A DNA stretch of 64,000 bases from Proluteimonas flavola (lineage in GTDB: Bacteria; Pseudomonadota; Gammaproteobacteria; Xanthomonadales; Xanthomonadaceae), in assembly GCF_021191705.1 (NCBI RefSeq), contig NZ_JAIWPU010000013.1:62001-126000 (forward strand), given 5' to 3'. The translations under genes were made by a program, and so were the position numbers. The notes below the pieces were generated by a model. The model saw only the letters and a list, made by a program, of their open reading frames with translations, searched no databases and was not told where the DNA came from. Below, piece by piece: positions 9,655 through 18,454 of this stretch. Within the stretch, counting starts at the first letter, position 1; every line of letters starts with the position of its first letter.

Positions 9655-10295
9655 AGCGCGCGGTGGACCGTCTCGCCGAAGAACGCCGTGTGGTGCGCGC
9701 AGTCGTTGAGGCGCACGACATCGAGATGATCGGCGTCCACGCCTTCGAGCAGGTTCAACGTGGTCGGCGCCTGGCGGAACGTCCACAGCTTCGAGAACGG
9801 TATGCCGAGGATGCGGCACAGGATCACGCGGTTGACGGCATCGTGGGCGACGATCAGCGCGGTGTCGTCCGGGCCCAGCCCGTCAATCGCAGCGACGAAC
9901 GCCGGCCACGCGCGGTCGAACACCTGCTGCAGCGATTCGCCGCCGGGCATCTGCACGGTATCGGGCGCATCGCGCCACGCGGTCAGCCGCTCGGGATCGC
10001 GCTCGCGGATCTCGCTGGCCAGCAGGCCTTCCCAGGTGCCGTGGGCGATCTCGGCGAGACCTGGGTCGGTCGCAAGGGTCGATGCACGCGTCGCGCCGAG
10101 CGCAAGGCGCGCGGTGCGGTCGGCGCGCGACAGCGGCGAGGCGACGGCGCGATCGATGCGGACATCGGCCAGGCGCGCGCCGAGCAGGGTGGCCTGACGC
10201 TCGCCGGTGTCCGACAGCGGGATGTCTTCCTGTCCCTGGTAACGGCCTTCGGCATTCCACGGCGTTTCGCCATGGCGGGCGAGCAGGATTCTCAT
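9651..10295 (-). CDS. Histidine phosphatase family protein (phosphoglycerate mutase/CobC-like)
   Basis: Small cytoplasmic phosphatase of 214 residues in the histidine phosphatase superfamily. The RHG signature is LLARHGETPWNAEGRYQGQ, with the catalytic histidine near residue 8; the second core histidine is in LIVAHDAVNRVIL, and the acid region is MPGGESLQQVFDR. It is upstream of and coupled to folC. That context would suit a cofactor phosphatase (alpha-ribazole phosphatase, CobC), but no other cobalamin-synthesis gene is beside it, so the substrate is unknown. Confidence 0.85.
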   Translation of the reverse strand: MRILLARHGETPWNAEGRYQGQEDIPLSDTGERQATLLGARLADVRIDRAVASPLSRADRTARLALGATRASTLATDPGLAEIAHGTWEGLLASEIRERDPERLTAWRDAPDTVQMPGGESLQQVFDRAWPAFVAAIDGLGPDDTALIVAHDAVNRVILCRILGIPFSKLWTFRQAPTTLNLLEGVDADHLDVVRLNDCAHHTAFFGETVHRAL

Positions 10296-10434
10296 CGCGC
10301 GGTTCCTCGATTGGGGGGCGTCCGGCGATGCCGGCGCGACAGTTTACGGGAGGGCCACCACCGGAGCGCTCGGGATCCCCGACCGCAGAATGCATCGCGC
10401 GCCTAGGCAAACGGCCCGGGCGCGCGAAGACGGC

Positions 10435-12603
10435 TCAGCGCGCGGACGCGCCCATTTCCTGCAGCAGGCGCGGCGCGGGATCGACTTCCTGCATGACCCA
10501 GCGGATGTAGCGCTGGTCGACCGAAATCGTGCGGGTCATCGCCGGGTCGAACACCCAGTTCGAGACCACCGCTTCCCAGGTCATGTCGAACAGCAGGCCG
10601 GCCAGGCGTCCATCGGCATCGAGCACAGGCGAGCCGGAATTGCCGCCGGTGACATCGAGATCGGACAGGAAATTGACCGGCACGCTGCGCAGGCGGCGAT
10701 CGGCCAGGCCGCCGTCGCGACTTGCGGCGATCGCATCGAGCTGCGCCTTGGGCGCGTCGAAGGGCTCGGTGCCGGTGGCCTTGGGCGGAATCTCCTCCAG
10801 ACGCGTGAACGGCGTCTGCTGCGCGCCGGCAAGATTGGTGTAGCCCACGACATTGCCGAAGGTGAGGCGCAGCGAGGAATTCGCGTCGGGATACACGGCT
10901 TCCTTGCGGCCGGCGCGGTAATCGGCGACGGCCTGCAGGTAAGTCGGACGCAGCTGCAGCAGGTCGCCGGCGCGGGCCTTGGACGCGAGTTCGATCTGCA
11001 GCAGTTCCGGCGTGACCGCCGCGGCGTACATCAACGCCGGATCGCGGCTGCGCAGGAATTCGTGACGGTCGGCGGCGAACCACTTCAGGCGTTCGTCGCT
11101 GCTGGCCAGCGTGCTGCGCTGCAGCCGGTCCAGCGCACGGTCGATCGCCGCCGCGTCGTTGCCGCCCAGCCAGGTATCGATCGCCTGGATGCGCTGCTCC
11201 GGCGGCAGCTGGATGTACTGCAGCAGCGCGTAGCGCGTGAGCTCGCGGTCCATCGCCGGCACGAAACGGCGATCCATCTGCTTCAGGCCGCCTTCGATCG
11301 CCGGCAGGTCGCGTTGCTGGTAGCCCTGTTCGCGCATCGCATCGGGCTTTTCCTTCTCCATCGACAGCCGGTACAGACGATTGGCAGTCGACAGCAGGCC
11401 GCTGTTGTCGAGCAGCGACAACACCAGATCGCGCTCGCGCGTGGCCTTGGCCTGGGCGTCGAGCGCGACGATCTTCGCGTGCGCATCGAGCGCGGTCGCA
11501 CCGTCGCCGCCGCGGCTGCGCAGCCACTCGAGCACCGCGGTTTCCTCGGACTGCTTGCGCGCCAGCGCGCCGATGCGCTCGAAGCCCTGCAGCTGGCCTT
11601 CGTAGTTCTTCAGCGTGTTCTGCCAGCCGCGCACCGCGCTGGCGTAGCGCACCTCGATCTCGGGATCGTCCTTGCCCCGCGCCTCGACCAGATCGATCAG
11701 CGCGCGGTAGTGGCGGCCGATCTGCGGATAGCGCCAGGCGACGGTCTCGGAGAATTCGTCGGCGAAGGCATAGCGGCTGGTGCGGCCCGGATAGCCGGCG
11801 ACCATGACGAAATCGTTCTCGCGCAGCGGCTTGTCGGCCAGGCGCAGGAAGCGCTGCGGGGTGTAGGGAATGTTGTCCTGCGCGTACTCGGCCGGACGGC
11901 CGTCGCGGCCGACATAGGCGCGGTAGAACGCGAAATCGCCGGTGTGGCGCGGCCACATCCAGTTGTCGACATCGCCGCCGAAGCTGCCGATGCCGCCCGC
12001 CGGCGCGTAGACCAGGCGCACGTCGCGGATCTCGAGGTTGCGGAACAGGCGGTAGCTGTTGCCGCCGAGGAAGCTGTACAGGCGGCAGCGGTAGCCCGGC
12101 GTCGCTTCGCAGCGCGCGACCAGGGTCTTCTCGATGGTGTCGAGCGCGGTGGTGCGGCCCAGGCCATCGGGCGCGGCGTCGATCGCGGCGCGGACTTCGG
12201 CGGTGACGTCCTGGATGCTGTCGAGTGCGTAGATGCGCGCGTTCGGGCCGGCGGAGATCTCGTCGCCGATCGCCGCGGCATTGAAGCCGTCGCGCATGAG
12301 GTTGTTCTCGGGCGTCGAATTCAGCTGGATCGCGCCGTAGGCGCAGTGGTGGTTGGTCAGCACCAGACCCTGCGGCGAGACGAAGCTCGCGGTACAGCCG
12401 CCCAGCGAGACCACGGCGCCCAGCGGATCGCCTGCCAGATCGGCCAGACGGTCCGGATCCAGCTTCAATCCGGCCTTGCGCAGCGCCGGCGCGATGTCGG
12501 GCAACTGTTGCGGCACCCACATGCCCTCGCCCGCCGCCACCCCTGGCGCACTGCAACTGAAGAAGACGCCCAGCAGCGTCGCGGCCAGTAACGGATGGCG
12601 CAT
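10435..12603 (-). CDS. S46 family dipeptidyl-peptidase (DPP7/DPP11-like)
   Basis: Secreted or periplasmic serine exopeptidase of family S46, removing dipeptides from oligopeptide N-termini. It has 722 residues, the family length. A signal peptide covers about residues 1-24 (LLAATLLGVFF ... GVAA). The catalytic triad is recognisable: His86 in TNHHCAYG, an Asp in GGDVDNWMWPRHTGDFAF, and Ser656 in GGNSGSPV. Eighteen residues after the serine, where DPP7-type enzymes have Gly and DPP11-type enzymes have Arg to set P1 specificity, this protein has Met674 (LLFDMTWEA). The P1 preference is therefore hard to predict. It is a single gene with no obvious operon partner. Confidence 0.92.
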   Translation of the reverse strand: MRHPLLAATLLGVFFSCSAPGVAAGEGMWVPQQLPDIAPALRKAGLKLDPDRLADLAGDPLGAVVSLGGCTASFVSPQGLVLTNHHCAYGAIQLNSTPENNLMRDGFNAAAIGDEISAGPNARIYALDSIQDVTAEVRAAIDAAPDGLGRTTALDTIEKTLVARCEATPGYRCRLYSFLGGNSYRLFRNLEIRDVRLVYAPAGGIGSFGGDVDNWMWPRHTGDFAFYRAYVGRDGRPAEYAQDNIPYTPQRFLRLADKPLRENDFVMVAGYPGRTSRYAFADEFSETVAWRYPQIGRHYRALIDLVEARGKDDPEIEVRYASAVRGWQNTLKNYEGQLQGFERIGALARKQSEETAVLEWLRSRGGDGATALDAHAKIVALDAQAKATRERDLVLSLLDNSGLLSTANRLYRLSMEKEKPDAMREQGYQQRDLPAIEGGLKQMDRRFVPAMDRELTRYALLQYIQLPPEQRIQAIDTWLGGNDAAAIDRALDRLQRSTLASSDERLKWFAADRHEFLRSRDPALMYAAAVTPELLQIELASKARAGDLLQLRPTYLQAVADYRAGRKEAVYPDANSSLRLTFGNVVGYTNLAGAQQTPFTRLEEIPPKATGTEPFDAPKAQLDAIAASRDGGLADRRLRSVPVNFLSDLDVTGGNSGSPVLDADGRLAGLLFDMTWEAVVSNWVFDPAMTRTISVDQRYIRWVMQEVDPAPRLLQEMGASAR

Positions 12604-12719
12604 GGTGGTCCTGTGGATCGTGACGGGGGGCCAAGTCTAGCCAACCCGCCCGCCCCGCGCAGGCCAACGGCGACTGGCTGGACGTGCACTCGCAGCACGG
12701 CCGCGACGGGACCGCGCCG

Positions 12720-12725
12720 TATAAT
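12720..12725 (+). promoter_or_regulatory. Candidate -10 box for tdh
   Basis: A perfect TATAAT lies 35 bp before the tdh ATG. The -35 region (around 12697) is a poor match, so this is a partial promoter call. Confidence 0.45.
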
Positions 12726-12760
12726 CGCCGGCTCTTTCCGCCACCCGCAGACACGACACA

Positions 12761-13795
12761 ATGGCCGAGACAATGAAGGCGCTGGTCAAGCGCGACGCCA
12801 CCAAGGGCATCTGGATGGCGGAGGTGCCGGTGCCGGTGCCGGGTCCGAACGACGTGCTGATCCGCGTCGAAAAGGCCGCGATCTGCGGCACCGACCTGCA
12901 CATCTACCTGTGGGACGCGTGGAGCCAGCGCACGATCACCCCGGGCCTGGTCATCGGCCACGAATTCGTCGGCCGCATCGTCGAGCTGGGCTCGGCGGTC
13001 ACCGGCTATACGGTCGGCCAGCGCGTCTCGGCCGAAGGCCATCTGGTCTGCGGCCACTGCCGCAACTGCCGCGCCGGCAAGCCGCATCTGTGCCCGAACA
13101 CCATCGGCATCGGCGTCACCCGCAACGGCGCGTTCGCCGAATACGTGGTGATGCCGGCGAGCAATCTGTGGCCGATCCCGGACCAGATCCCGAGCGAACT
13201 GGCCGCGTTCTTCGATCCCTACGGCAACGCCGCGCACTGCGCGCTGGAGTTCGACGTGGTCGGCGAGGACGTGCTGATCACCGGCGCCGGCCCGATCGGC
13301 GTGATGGCCGCGGGCATCTGCAAGCACATCGGCGCACGCAACGTGGTGGTCACCGACGTCAACGACTTCCGCCTCAAGCTCGCTGCCGACATGGGCGCCA
13401 CGCGCGTGGTCAACGTGTCGAACACCTCGCTCAAGGAGGTCATGAAGGACCTCCACATGGAAGGCTTCGACGTGGGCCTGGAGATGAGCGGCAACCCGGT
13501 CGCGTTCAACGACATGCTCGACTGCATGTACCACGGCGGCAAGGTCGCGCTGCTGGGCATCCTGCCCAAGGGCGCCGGCATCGACTGGGACCGCATCATC
13601 TTCAAGGGCCTCACCGTGCAGGGCATCTACGGCCGGAAGATGTACGAGACCTGGTACAAGATGACCCAGCTCGTGCTGTCGGGCTTCCCGCTCGGCAAGG
13701 TGCTCAGCCACCAGTTGCCGGCCGACGAATTCCAGAAGGGCTTCGACCTGATGGAATCGGGCAAGTCGGGCAAGGTGGTGCTCGACTGGCGTTGA
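12761..13795 (+). CDS. tdh: L-threonine 3-dehydrogenase
   Basis: Zinc- and NAD-dependent medium-chain dehydrogenase oxidising threonine to 2-amino-3-ketobutyrate, cytoplasmic. Catalytic zinc ligands are in [14 protein letters not shown] and [10 protein letters not shown]; the structural zinc cysteines are in [15 protein letters not shown]. The NAD-binding Rossmann loop is [13 protein letters not shown]. It has 344 residues. The ATG at 12761 gives four residues before the family's usual start (MKALVKR, from 12773), so that second ATG is an alternative. kbl follows 198 bp downstream and uses its product. Confidence 0.96.
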   Translation: MAETMKALVKRDATKGIWMAEVPVPVPGPNDVLIRVEKAAICGTDLHIYLWDAWSQRTITPGLVIGHEFVGRIVELGSAVTGYTVGQRVSAEGHLVCGHCRNCRAGKPHLCPNTIGIGVTRNGAFAEYVVMPASNLWPIPDQIPSELAAFFDPYGNAAHCALEFDVVGEDVLITGAGPIGVMAAGICKHIGARNVVVTDVNDFRLKLAADMGATRVVNVSNTSLKEVMKDLHMEGFDVGLEMSGNPVAFNDMLDCMYHGGKVALLGILPKGAGIDWDRIIFKGLTVQGIYGRKMYETWYKMTQLVLSGFPLGKVLSHQLPADEFQKGFDLMESGKSGKVVLDWR

Positions 13796-13801
13796 GTGGC
13801 C

Positions 13802-13830
13802 GGCGCGTCGCAGGTCTCCGTCGACGCGCC
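13802..13830 (+). terminator. Hairpin after tdh
   Basis: Nine-base arms GGCGCGTCG (13802-13810) and CGACGCGCC (13822-13830) begin six bases after the tdh stop. There is no T-run, so termination or mRNA 3'-end protection is only suggested. It separates tdh from kbl. Confidence 0.4.
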
Positions 13831-13993
13831 CCGTTCCATGGGTTGATGCGTACGTTCCGACCTGCGCTGCACAACGTCCGGCGGCCTGGACGCGATGGTT
13901 CGACACGCATACGGCGTCGCCGAGCCGAGTGCCGCGCAGGCCCGTTGACTGACGCTTGGTAGAATCGCCGCCTTCCCGTTTCCGGAATGCCCG

Positions 13994-15196
13994 ATGGCCG
14001 CCGTCTCCAATACCCAGCGCTACGCCGACACCCTCGACGAGATCCGCGACGCCGGGCTGTTCAAGGCCGAGCGCGTGATCACCGGCCCGCAGTCGGCGCA
14101 GATCACGCTCGAGGACGGCCGCACGGTGCTGAACTTCTGCGCCAACAACTATCTGGGCCTGGCCGACCATCCGGACATCATCGCCGCGGCCAAGGACGCG
14201 CTCGATACGCACGGCTTCGGCATGGCGTCGGTGCGCTTCATCTGCGGCACGCAGGATCTGCACAAGCAGCTCGAGCAGACCATCGCGGAGTTCTTCGGCA
14301 AGCAGGACACGATCCTCTATGCCGCGTGCTTCGATGCGAACGGCGGCCTGTACGAGCCGCTGCTCGGCGAGGAAGACGCGATCATTTCCGACGCGCTCAA
14401 CCACGCCTCGATCATCGACGGCATCCGCCTGTGCAAGGCCAGGCGCTATCGCTACGCCAACTGCGACATGGCGGATCTGGAAAAGCAGCTGCAGCAGGCA
14501 CGCGCCGACGGCGCACGCACGATCCTGATCTCGACCGACGGCGTGTTCTCGATGGACGGCTTCATCGCGCCGCTCGACCAGATCACCACGCTGGCCGCGA
14601 AGTACGACGCGCTGGTGCACATCGACGAATGCCATGCGACCGGCTTCCTCGGCGAGACCGGCCGCGGCTCGGCGGAAGTGAAGGGCGTGCTGGAGAAGAT
14701 CGACATCGTCACGGGAACGCTCGGCAAGGCGATGGGCGGCGCACTCGGCGGCTTCACCACGGCCAGGCGCGAGGTCATCGAACTGCTGCGCCAGCGCTCG
14801 CGCCCCTACCTGTTCTCGAACTCGCTGCCACCGCACGTGGTCGCCGCCGGCATCCAGGCATTCGAAATGCTCGACGCCGCCGGCGATCTGCGCACGCAGT
14901 TGGTCGAGAACACCCGCTACTTCCGCGAAAAGATGACCGCCGCCGGCTTCGACGTGCGCCCCGGCGTGCATCCGATCAGCCCGGTGATGCTCTACGACGC
15001 CAAGCTCGCGCAGCGCTTCGCCGACCGCCTGCTCGAGGAAGGCATCTACGCGATCGGCTTCTTCTTCCCGGTCGTGCCCAAGGACCAGGCGCGCATCCGC
15101 ACCCAGATCAGCGCCGCGCATACGCGCGAACACCTGGACCGTGCGATCGATGCGTTCACCCGCATCGGCTTCGAACTGGGCGTGCTGAAGGCCTGA
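13994..15196 (+). CDS. kbl: Glycine C-acetyltransferase (2-amino-3-ketobutyrate CoA ligase)
   Basis: PLP enzyme of the alpha-oxoamine synthase family that cleaves 2-amino-3-ketobutyrate with CoA into glycine and acetyl-CoA, completing the Tdh route. It has 400 residues. Landmarks are [43 protein letters not shown] and the PLP-lysine segment [14 protein letters not shown]. The start at 13994 gives [21 protein letters not shown] hexamer at 13960-13965 may be part of a separate promoter, since the gap from tdh is long and contains a hairpin. Confidence 0.96.
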   Translation: MAAVSNTQRYADTLDEIRDAGLFKAERVITGPQSAQITLEDGRTVLNFCANNYLGLADHPDIIAAAKDALDTHGFGMASVRFICGTQDLHKQLEQTIAEFFGKQDTILYAACFDANGGLYEPLLGEEDAIISDALNHASIIDGIRLCKARRYRYANCDMADLEKQLQQARADGARTILISTDGVFSMDGFIAPLDQITTLAAKYDALVHIDECHATGFLGETGRGSAEVKGVLEKIDIVTGTLGKAMGGALGGFTTARREVIELLRQRSRPYLFSNSLPPHVVAAGIQAFEMLDAAGDLRTQLVENTRYFREKMTAAGFDVRPGVHPISPVMLYDAKLAQRFADRLLEEGIYAIGFFFPVVPKDQARIRTQISAAHTREHLDRAIDAFTRIGFELGVLKA

Positions 15197-15199
15197 TCC

Positions 15200-15590
15200 A
15201 TGCGCGCCGCGCGGCGACGGCGCCTGCTGCTCGCGGCGTGGAGCAATGCCATCGCGGTTCTCGGCGATGGTCTGGTCGACACGATGCCTGCATTGCCGCG
15301 TCGCGCTGCAGATGCGCGACGACGGCGAGCCGCCCGGGCTCGCGACACTCGAACATGTGTGCCACAGGCCTGGTTCGGTCGACGCGCAGCGGCGGCGTTG
15401 AATGCGCAGGTCGGCGACGATGCGGATGATCCGCGCAATCTCGCGCTGGCCTGCGCACGCTGCAATCACGACAAGGGCAAAGGCCGCGATGTACGTGGTC
15501 CCGGCGACGCGCGCACGCGAGGTCGTCGAAGCCCTGCTCGCGACGCGCCTCAGCCGATGGCGGGATCCGACGGAAGCGCCAGCGCGCTGA
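15200..15590 (+). pseudogene. Frameshifted HNH endonuclease remnant
   Basis: Parts of an HNH nuclease domain are present but split over three frames. In one frame (15285 on) CLHCRVALQMRDDG and LATLEHVCHRPG give the first Cys pair and the His-containing strand, then a TGA at 15399-15401. In another frame, NLALACARCNHDKGKGRD (about 15437-15490) gives the asparagine and second Cys pair. The end, LATRLSRWRDP, is in the third frame. Each piece matches the order seen in intact HNH proteins, so this looks like a decayed gene and not chance. Its tail overlaps the 3' end of the convergent pseudouridine synthase gene. Confidence 0.65.
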
Positions 15591-16302
15591 TTTCGTCTGT
15601 CATCAAAGGACGCCATGCGCCCTTGGCCAGATCGCCCAGCACCAGATCGCCGATCGCGACGCGCACCAGTCGCAGCACACCCAGATCATGCGCAGCGAGC
15701 AATCGACGGATCTGCCGGTTGCGACCCTCATCAAGCACGATTTCGAGCCAGGCGTTGCGCTCGCCATGACGCAGCAGGCGTGCGGTCACGGCCTGCAGGC
15801 GCTCGCCCGCATCGTCGACGCCCAGCACCAGCGCTTCGAGCAAGGCTTCGTCGGGCAGCCCGTCGACCTGGACGTGATAGGCCTTTTGCGGCCCCAGCTC
15901 GGGATCGGTGACACGTGCGGCCCACGCGGGATCGCTGGTGAACAGCAGCAGGCCTTCGCTGGCCTTGTCGAGCCGGCCGACCGGCGCGATCCAGCCCAGA
16001 TCCGCGCCATCGAAACAGCGATAGACCGTGTCGCGGCCGTGCTCGTCGCGCGCGGTCGTCACCAGGCCGCGCGGCTTGTTGAGCACCAGATAGTGATGCG
16101 CGGTCGTGTGCGCCGCATCGCCATCGAGCACGATGTCGCGGGCGTCCAGTGCCACCGGAAATTCCGGATCGCGCACGATCTTGCCCGCGACCCGCACCCG
16201 TCCCTCGCGTACGCGCCGCTCGGCCTCGCTGCGCGAACACAGCCCGCGCTTGGACAGCACGCGCGCCAAGCCGTAGCGCGGCGGGCGCACGACACGCTTC
16301 AA
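15550..16302 (-). CDS. RsuA/RluB-family pseudouridine synthase
   Basis: Ribosomal-RNA pseudouridine synthase of the RsuA/RluB/RluE/RluF branch, 250 residues. The N-terminal S4 RNA-binding domain is LARVLSKRGLCSRSEAERRV, and the catalytic aspartate is in APVGRLDKASEGLLLFTSD. YLVLNKPRGLVTT and EGRNRQIRRLLAA complete the family pattern. The exact rRNA position modified cannot be told from the sequence. The last 40 bases overlap the HNH remnant on the other strand. Confidence 0.9.
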   Translation of the reverse strand: MKRVVRPPRYGLARVLSKRGLCSRSEAERRVREGRVRVAGKIVRDPEFPVALDARDIVLDGDAAHTTAHHYLVLNKPRGLVTTARDEHGRDTVYRCFDGADLGWIAPVGRLDKASEGLLLFTSDPAWAARVTDPELGPQKAYHVQVDGLPDEALLEALVLGVDDAGERLQAVTARLLRHGERNAWLEIVLDEGRNRQIRRLLAAHDLGVLRLVRVAIGDLVLGDLAKGAWRPLMTDEISALALPSDPAIG

Positions 16303-16324
16303 GACGCGGGACCTCGATGTGCGA

Positions 16325-16346
16325 ACGGCCCGCTTGCACGGGCCGT
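16325..16346 (-). terminator. Hairpin between the small secreted protein and the pseudouridine synthase gene
   Basis: Arms ACGGCCCG (16325-16332) and CGGGCCGT (16339-16346) with a six-base loop, 32 bases past the stop of the upstream leftward gene. No clear T-run. Confidence 0.4.
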
Positions 16347-16378
16347 CGTCATGGCGTCGATGCAGAGACGCGCAGCGA

Positions 16379-16879
16379 TCATTCGACGGGCGGTGCCTCG
16401 CCGGGAGGCGCGGTTTCCGCAGCGGCAGGTGCAGCCGGTGCGTTCGGATCGGCGCGACGGCTGCCGACCGTGTAGCCGTTGGCCTTGATCCATGCGTCGA
16501 AATCGTCGGCGGTCATGCGCTTGCCGCCCTGGGTCATGTTGAAACGGTACGGCGTGTTGTCGAACTCGGTCTGCTTGACGTAGGCGGCCGGATCGTTGGC
16601 GCTGACAGCGCCCGCGGCCGGCGCGGCCATCGCGACGTTCTGGCACTTCTCGATCTCGAGCCGGAGCACGACCTGCTCGGCGGACTGTGCTTCGTCATAG
16701 GCGCGTGCAAGCACGGCACTGGTGCCCAGACGGTACGTCGGCGCGGCAAGTTCCGGAGACACGGGCTCGAGCACGGTCGCCTGCACGGGATGCGCGGTAC
16801 GGGTGTCGAGGGTGCTGCAGTCGGCGGCATGGCCGGCGAGTGGCAGGGCCAGCAGAGGCAACAGGAACAAGGCACGCAT
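16379..16879 (-). CDS. Secreted hypothetical protein
   Basis: Not recognised. The 166-residue product starts MRALFLLPLLALPLAGHAADC, a clear signal peptide with probable cleavage after GHA, so it should be exported to the periplasm. The mature part has a disulfide candidate pair (the Cys soon after cleavage and one in EIEKCQNVAM), a central stretch YVKQTEFDNTPYRFNMTQGG followed by MTADDFDAWIKANGY, and a low-complexity Pro/Ala/Glu tail. The start at 16879 is the one that gives the signal peptide; an upstream in-frame extension does not. Hairpins flank it on both sides, so it is probably transcribed alone. Confidence 0.7.
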   Translation of the reverse strand: MRALFLLPLLALPLAGHAADCSTLDTRTAHPVQATVLEPVSPELAAPTYRLGTSAVLARAYDEAQSAEQVVLRLEIEKCQNVAMAAPAAGAVSANDPAAYVKQTEFDNTPYRFNMTQGGKRMTADDFDAWIKANGYTVGSRRADPNAPAAPAAAETAPPGEAPPVE

Positions 16880-17071
16880 GAGAGGCAATCCCCGAGGTCG
16901 AATTCGCCTGAAGTGTAGGCGGCAAGTACACGCCACACAAGGGAAAAACAGGAATTCGCGCATTCACCATGCCGTGCGCGTCTAGCGTCGTATCCAGCAA
17001 CACCGTGCGTACGGCAGATCTTGCCCGCTCCATCGGACTCCAGCTGCCCTGCGGCGTCGGCAGCCCCCAAG

Positions 17072-17102
17072 CAGAAAGCCCGGCACGAGGCCGGGCTTTC
17101 TG
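17072..17102 (-). terminator. Terminator downstream of the OmpA-family gene
   Basis: Perfect 13-bp arms CAGAAAGCCCGGC (17072-17084) and GCCGGGCTTTCTG (17090-17102) with a five-base loop, 20 bases after the stop at 17122. The long GC stem with T-rich arm ends fits an intrinsic terminator, though no separate T-run follows. Confidence 0.75.
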
Positions 17103-17121
17103 GTGTCGCGACCGGACGTTC

Positions 17122-18195
17122 TTAGTTCTGAACGTTCAGCTCGGTGCGGCGGTTGCGCGCACGGCCTTCCGGGTTGTCCGAACCATCAGCATTGGTGTTC
17201 GGCGCGATCGGGCGGCTTTCGCCGTAGCCGGTCGGACCCACCAGACGGTCGGAGGTGATGCCGTTGCTGGCCAGGTGGTCATAGACCGCCTTGGCGCGAC
17301 GCTCGGACAGACGCTGGTTGTAGGCATCGGTACCGACCGAGTCGGTGTGACCGGCGACTTCAACGCGCAGCTCCGGATAACGCTTCAGGATCTCGACGGC
17401 TTCGTTGAGGATTGCCACCGCGTCAGGACGCAGCGTCGCACGGTCGAAGTCGAAGTTCACGCCGTTCAGATCGATGGTGATCGGAGCCGGCGGGGCAGGT
17501 GCGGGGGCCGGAGCCGGCGGCGGCGGCGGCGGGGCCGGCGGAGCCGGGGGTGCCGGCGGCGGGCCGAGCGGGATCACGACGCCGACCGAAGCCAGCACGT
17601 CGCCGAAGTAGCTCTCTTCCGAGTTGTGCGGATAGCCCGCCCAATCCTGAGCGCCATTGGCGGCGAAGCTGCCGTCGTCGAAATCGGCGCGGTAGGCGAC
17701 TTCGGCACGCACGGCAACGCGCTTCTCGAAGGTGGTCTGCAGACCAACACCGACCTTGGCAGCGAAGTTACCTTCTTCGCGCTGACCCGGCGAATTCGGG
17801 CTCGGGAACGCGTCGAACTCTTCTTCCGAACGCTGATAGCCGACACCGGCCAGCAGATACGGGTTCCAGCCACGGCCTTCAGAGATGAAGTGGTAGCGGA
17901 AATCGACCGAGATGCCGTACTGGCTCCAGTTCAGATCGTTGTTGGCGCCCTGGACCGAGCTGTCGAAGCCCGGGTTCTGGTAGTTCAGCTCACCGTCGAT
18001 CGACCAGTTGGGGCTGATGAACTTACCCATGCCCAGCGTGACGAACGGGGTGTCGTCGGTGCGGCGATCTTCTGCCTGGAAGTTGTAGCCCGTCGAACCG
18101 GTGAGGTACCAACGGTCGTCGAACTCCTGGGCGCTGGCGTGACCCGCCAGACCAAGACCGCCGAGCAACGCGGCGCAGAGGAGTTTCTTGTTCAT
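17122..18195 (-). CDS. OmpA-family outer membrane protein
   Basis: Outer-membrane beta-barrel joined to a peptidoglycan-binding domain, 357 residues. Signal peptide 1-22 (MNKKLLCAALLGGLGL ... ASA). Residues 23 to about 205 form the barrel with alternating strands such as WYLTGSTGYNFQAED. A Pro/Ala linker of about 30 residues follows. The OmpA C-terminal domain starts at NGVNFDFDRATLRPDAV and contains VAGHTDSVGTDAYNQRLSERR and GYGESRPIAPN. A strong AGGAG lies ten bases before the ATG, and a terminator follows, which fits a highly expressed single-gene unit. Likely roles are envelope stability and adhesion, as for the family. Confidence 0.93.
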   Translation of the reverse strand: MNKKLLCAALLGGLGLAGHASAQEFDDRWYLTGSTGYNFQAEDRRTDDTPFVTLGMGKFISPNWSIDGELNYQNPGFDSSVQGANNDLNWSQYGISVDFRYHFISEGRGWNPYLLAGVGYQRSEEEFDAFPSPNSPGQREEGNFAAKVGVGLQTTFEKRVAVRAEVAYRADFDDGSFAANGAQDWAGYPHNSEESYFGDVLASVGVVIPLGPPPAPPAPPAPPPPPPAPAPAPAPPAPITIDLNGVNFDFDRATLRPDAVAILNEAVEILKRYPELRVEVAGHTDSVGTDAYNQRLSERRAKAVYDHLASNGITSDRLVGPTGYGESRPIAPNTNADGSDNPEGRARNRRTELNVQN

Positions 18196-18454
18196 GTTTT
18201 TTCAGCTCCTAAAAAAGGGGGAATGCGTCATGGCATCGGTTGAGGCGTCAAACGCACACGCCTTGCACATAGCCTAAAGTCAGCAGCGTGAAGACGTTGT
18301 TAACGCTAACATAACGGTTGAACGCATCCTAGGGCGCGGCAACCGGGTATTCATCCAGGCTTTGGGTTGGTCAGGAACCCCAACGCGGCGGAATTGTCGT
18401 TGAAGAGGATGTGCGCGTGGCGTCAAGAACGTTCCGCCGCTCTTAACCGATGCT
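18196..18454. other. Leader and promoter region of the OmpA-family gene
   Basis: About 260 bp without a gene, richer in A and T than its surroundings, especially 18255-18320, where the palindromic GTTAACGCTAAC-like stretch lies. The porin promoter must be here, but no convincing -35/-10 pair could be picked. The half next to the LysR gene holds a loose inverted repeat (GCGGCGGAA at 18385, TTCCGCCGC at 18432). Confidence 0.5.

Noticed and set aside
13945-13965. TTGACT ... TAGAAT as a kbl promoter
   Set aside because: The two hexamers are only nine bases apart, too close for a sigma-70 promoter; only the TAGAAT was mentioned.
10403-15616. Very long leftward open frame of more than 1,700 codons
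   Set aside because: It runs through tdh and kbl antisense and through the S46 gene in the wrong frame; composition bias keeps it open, and none of its segments match a protein family.
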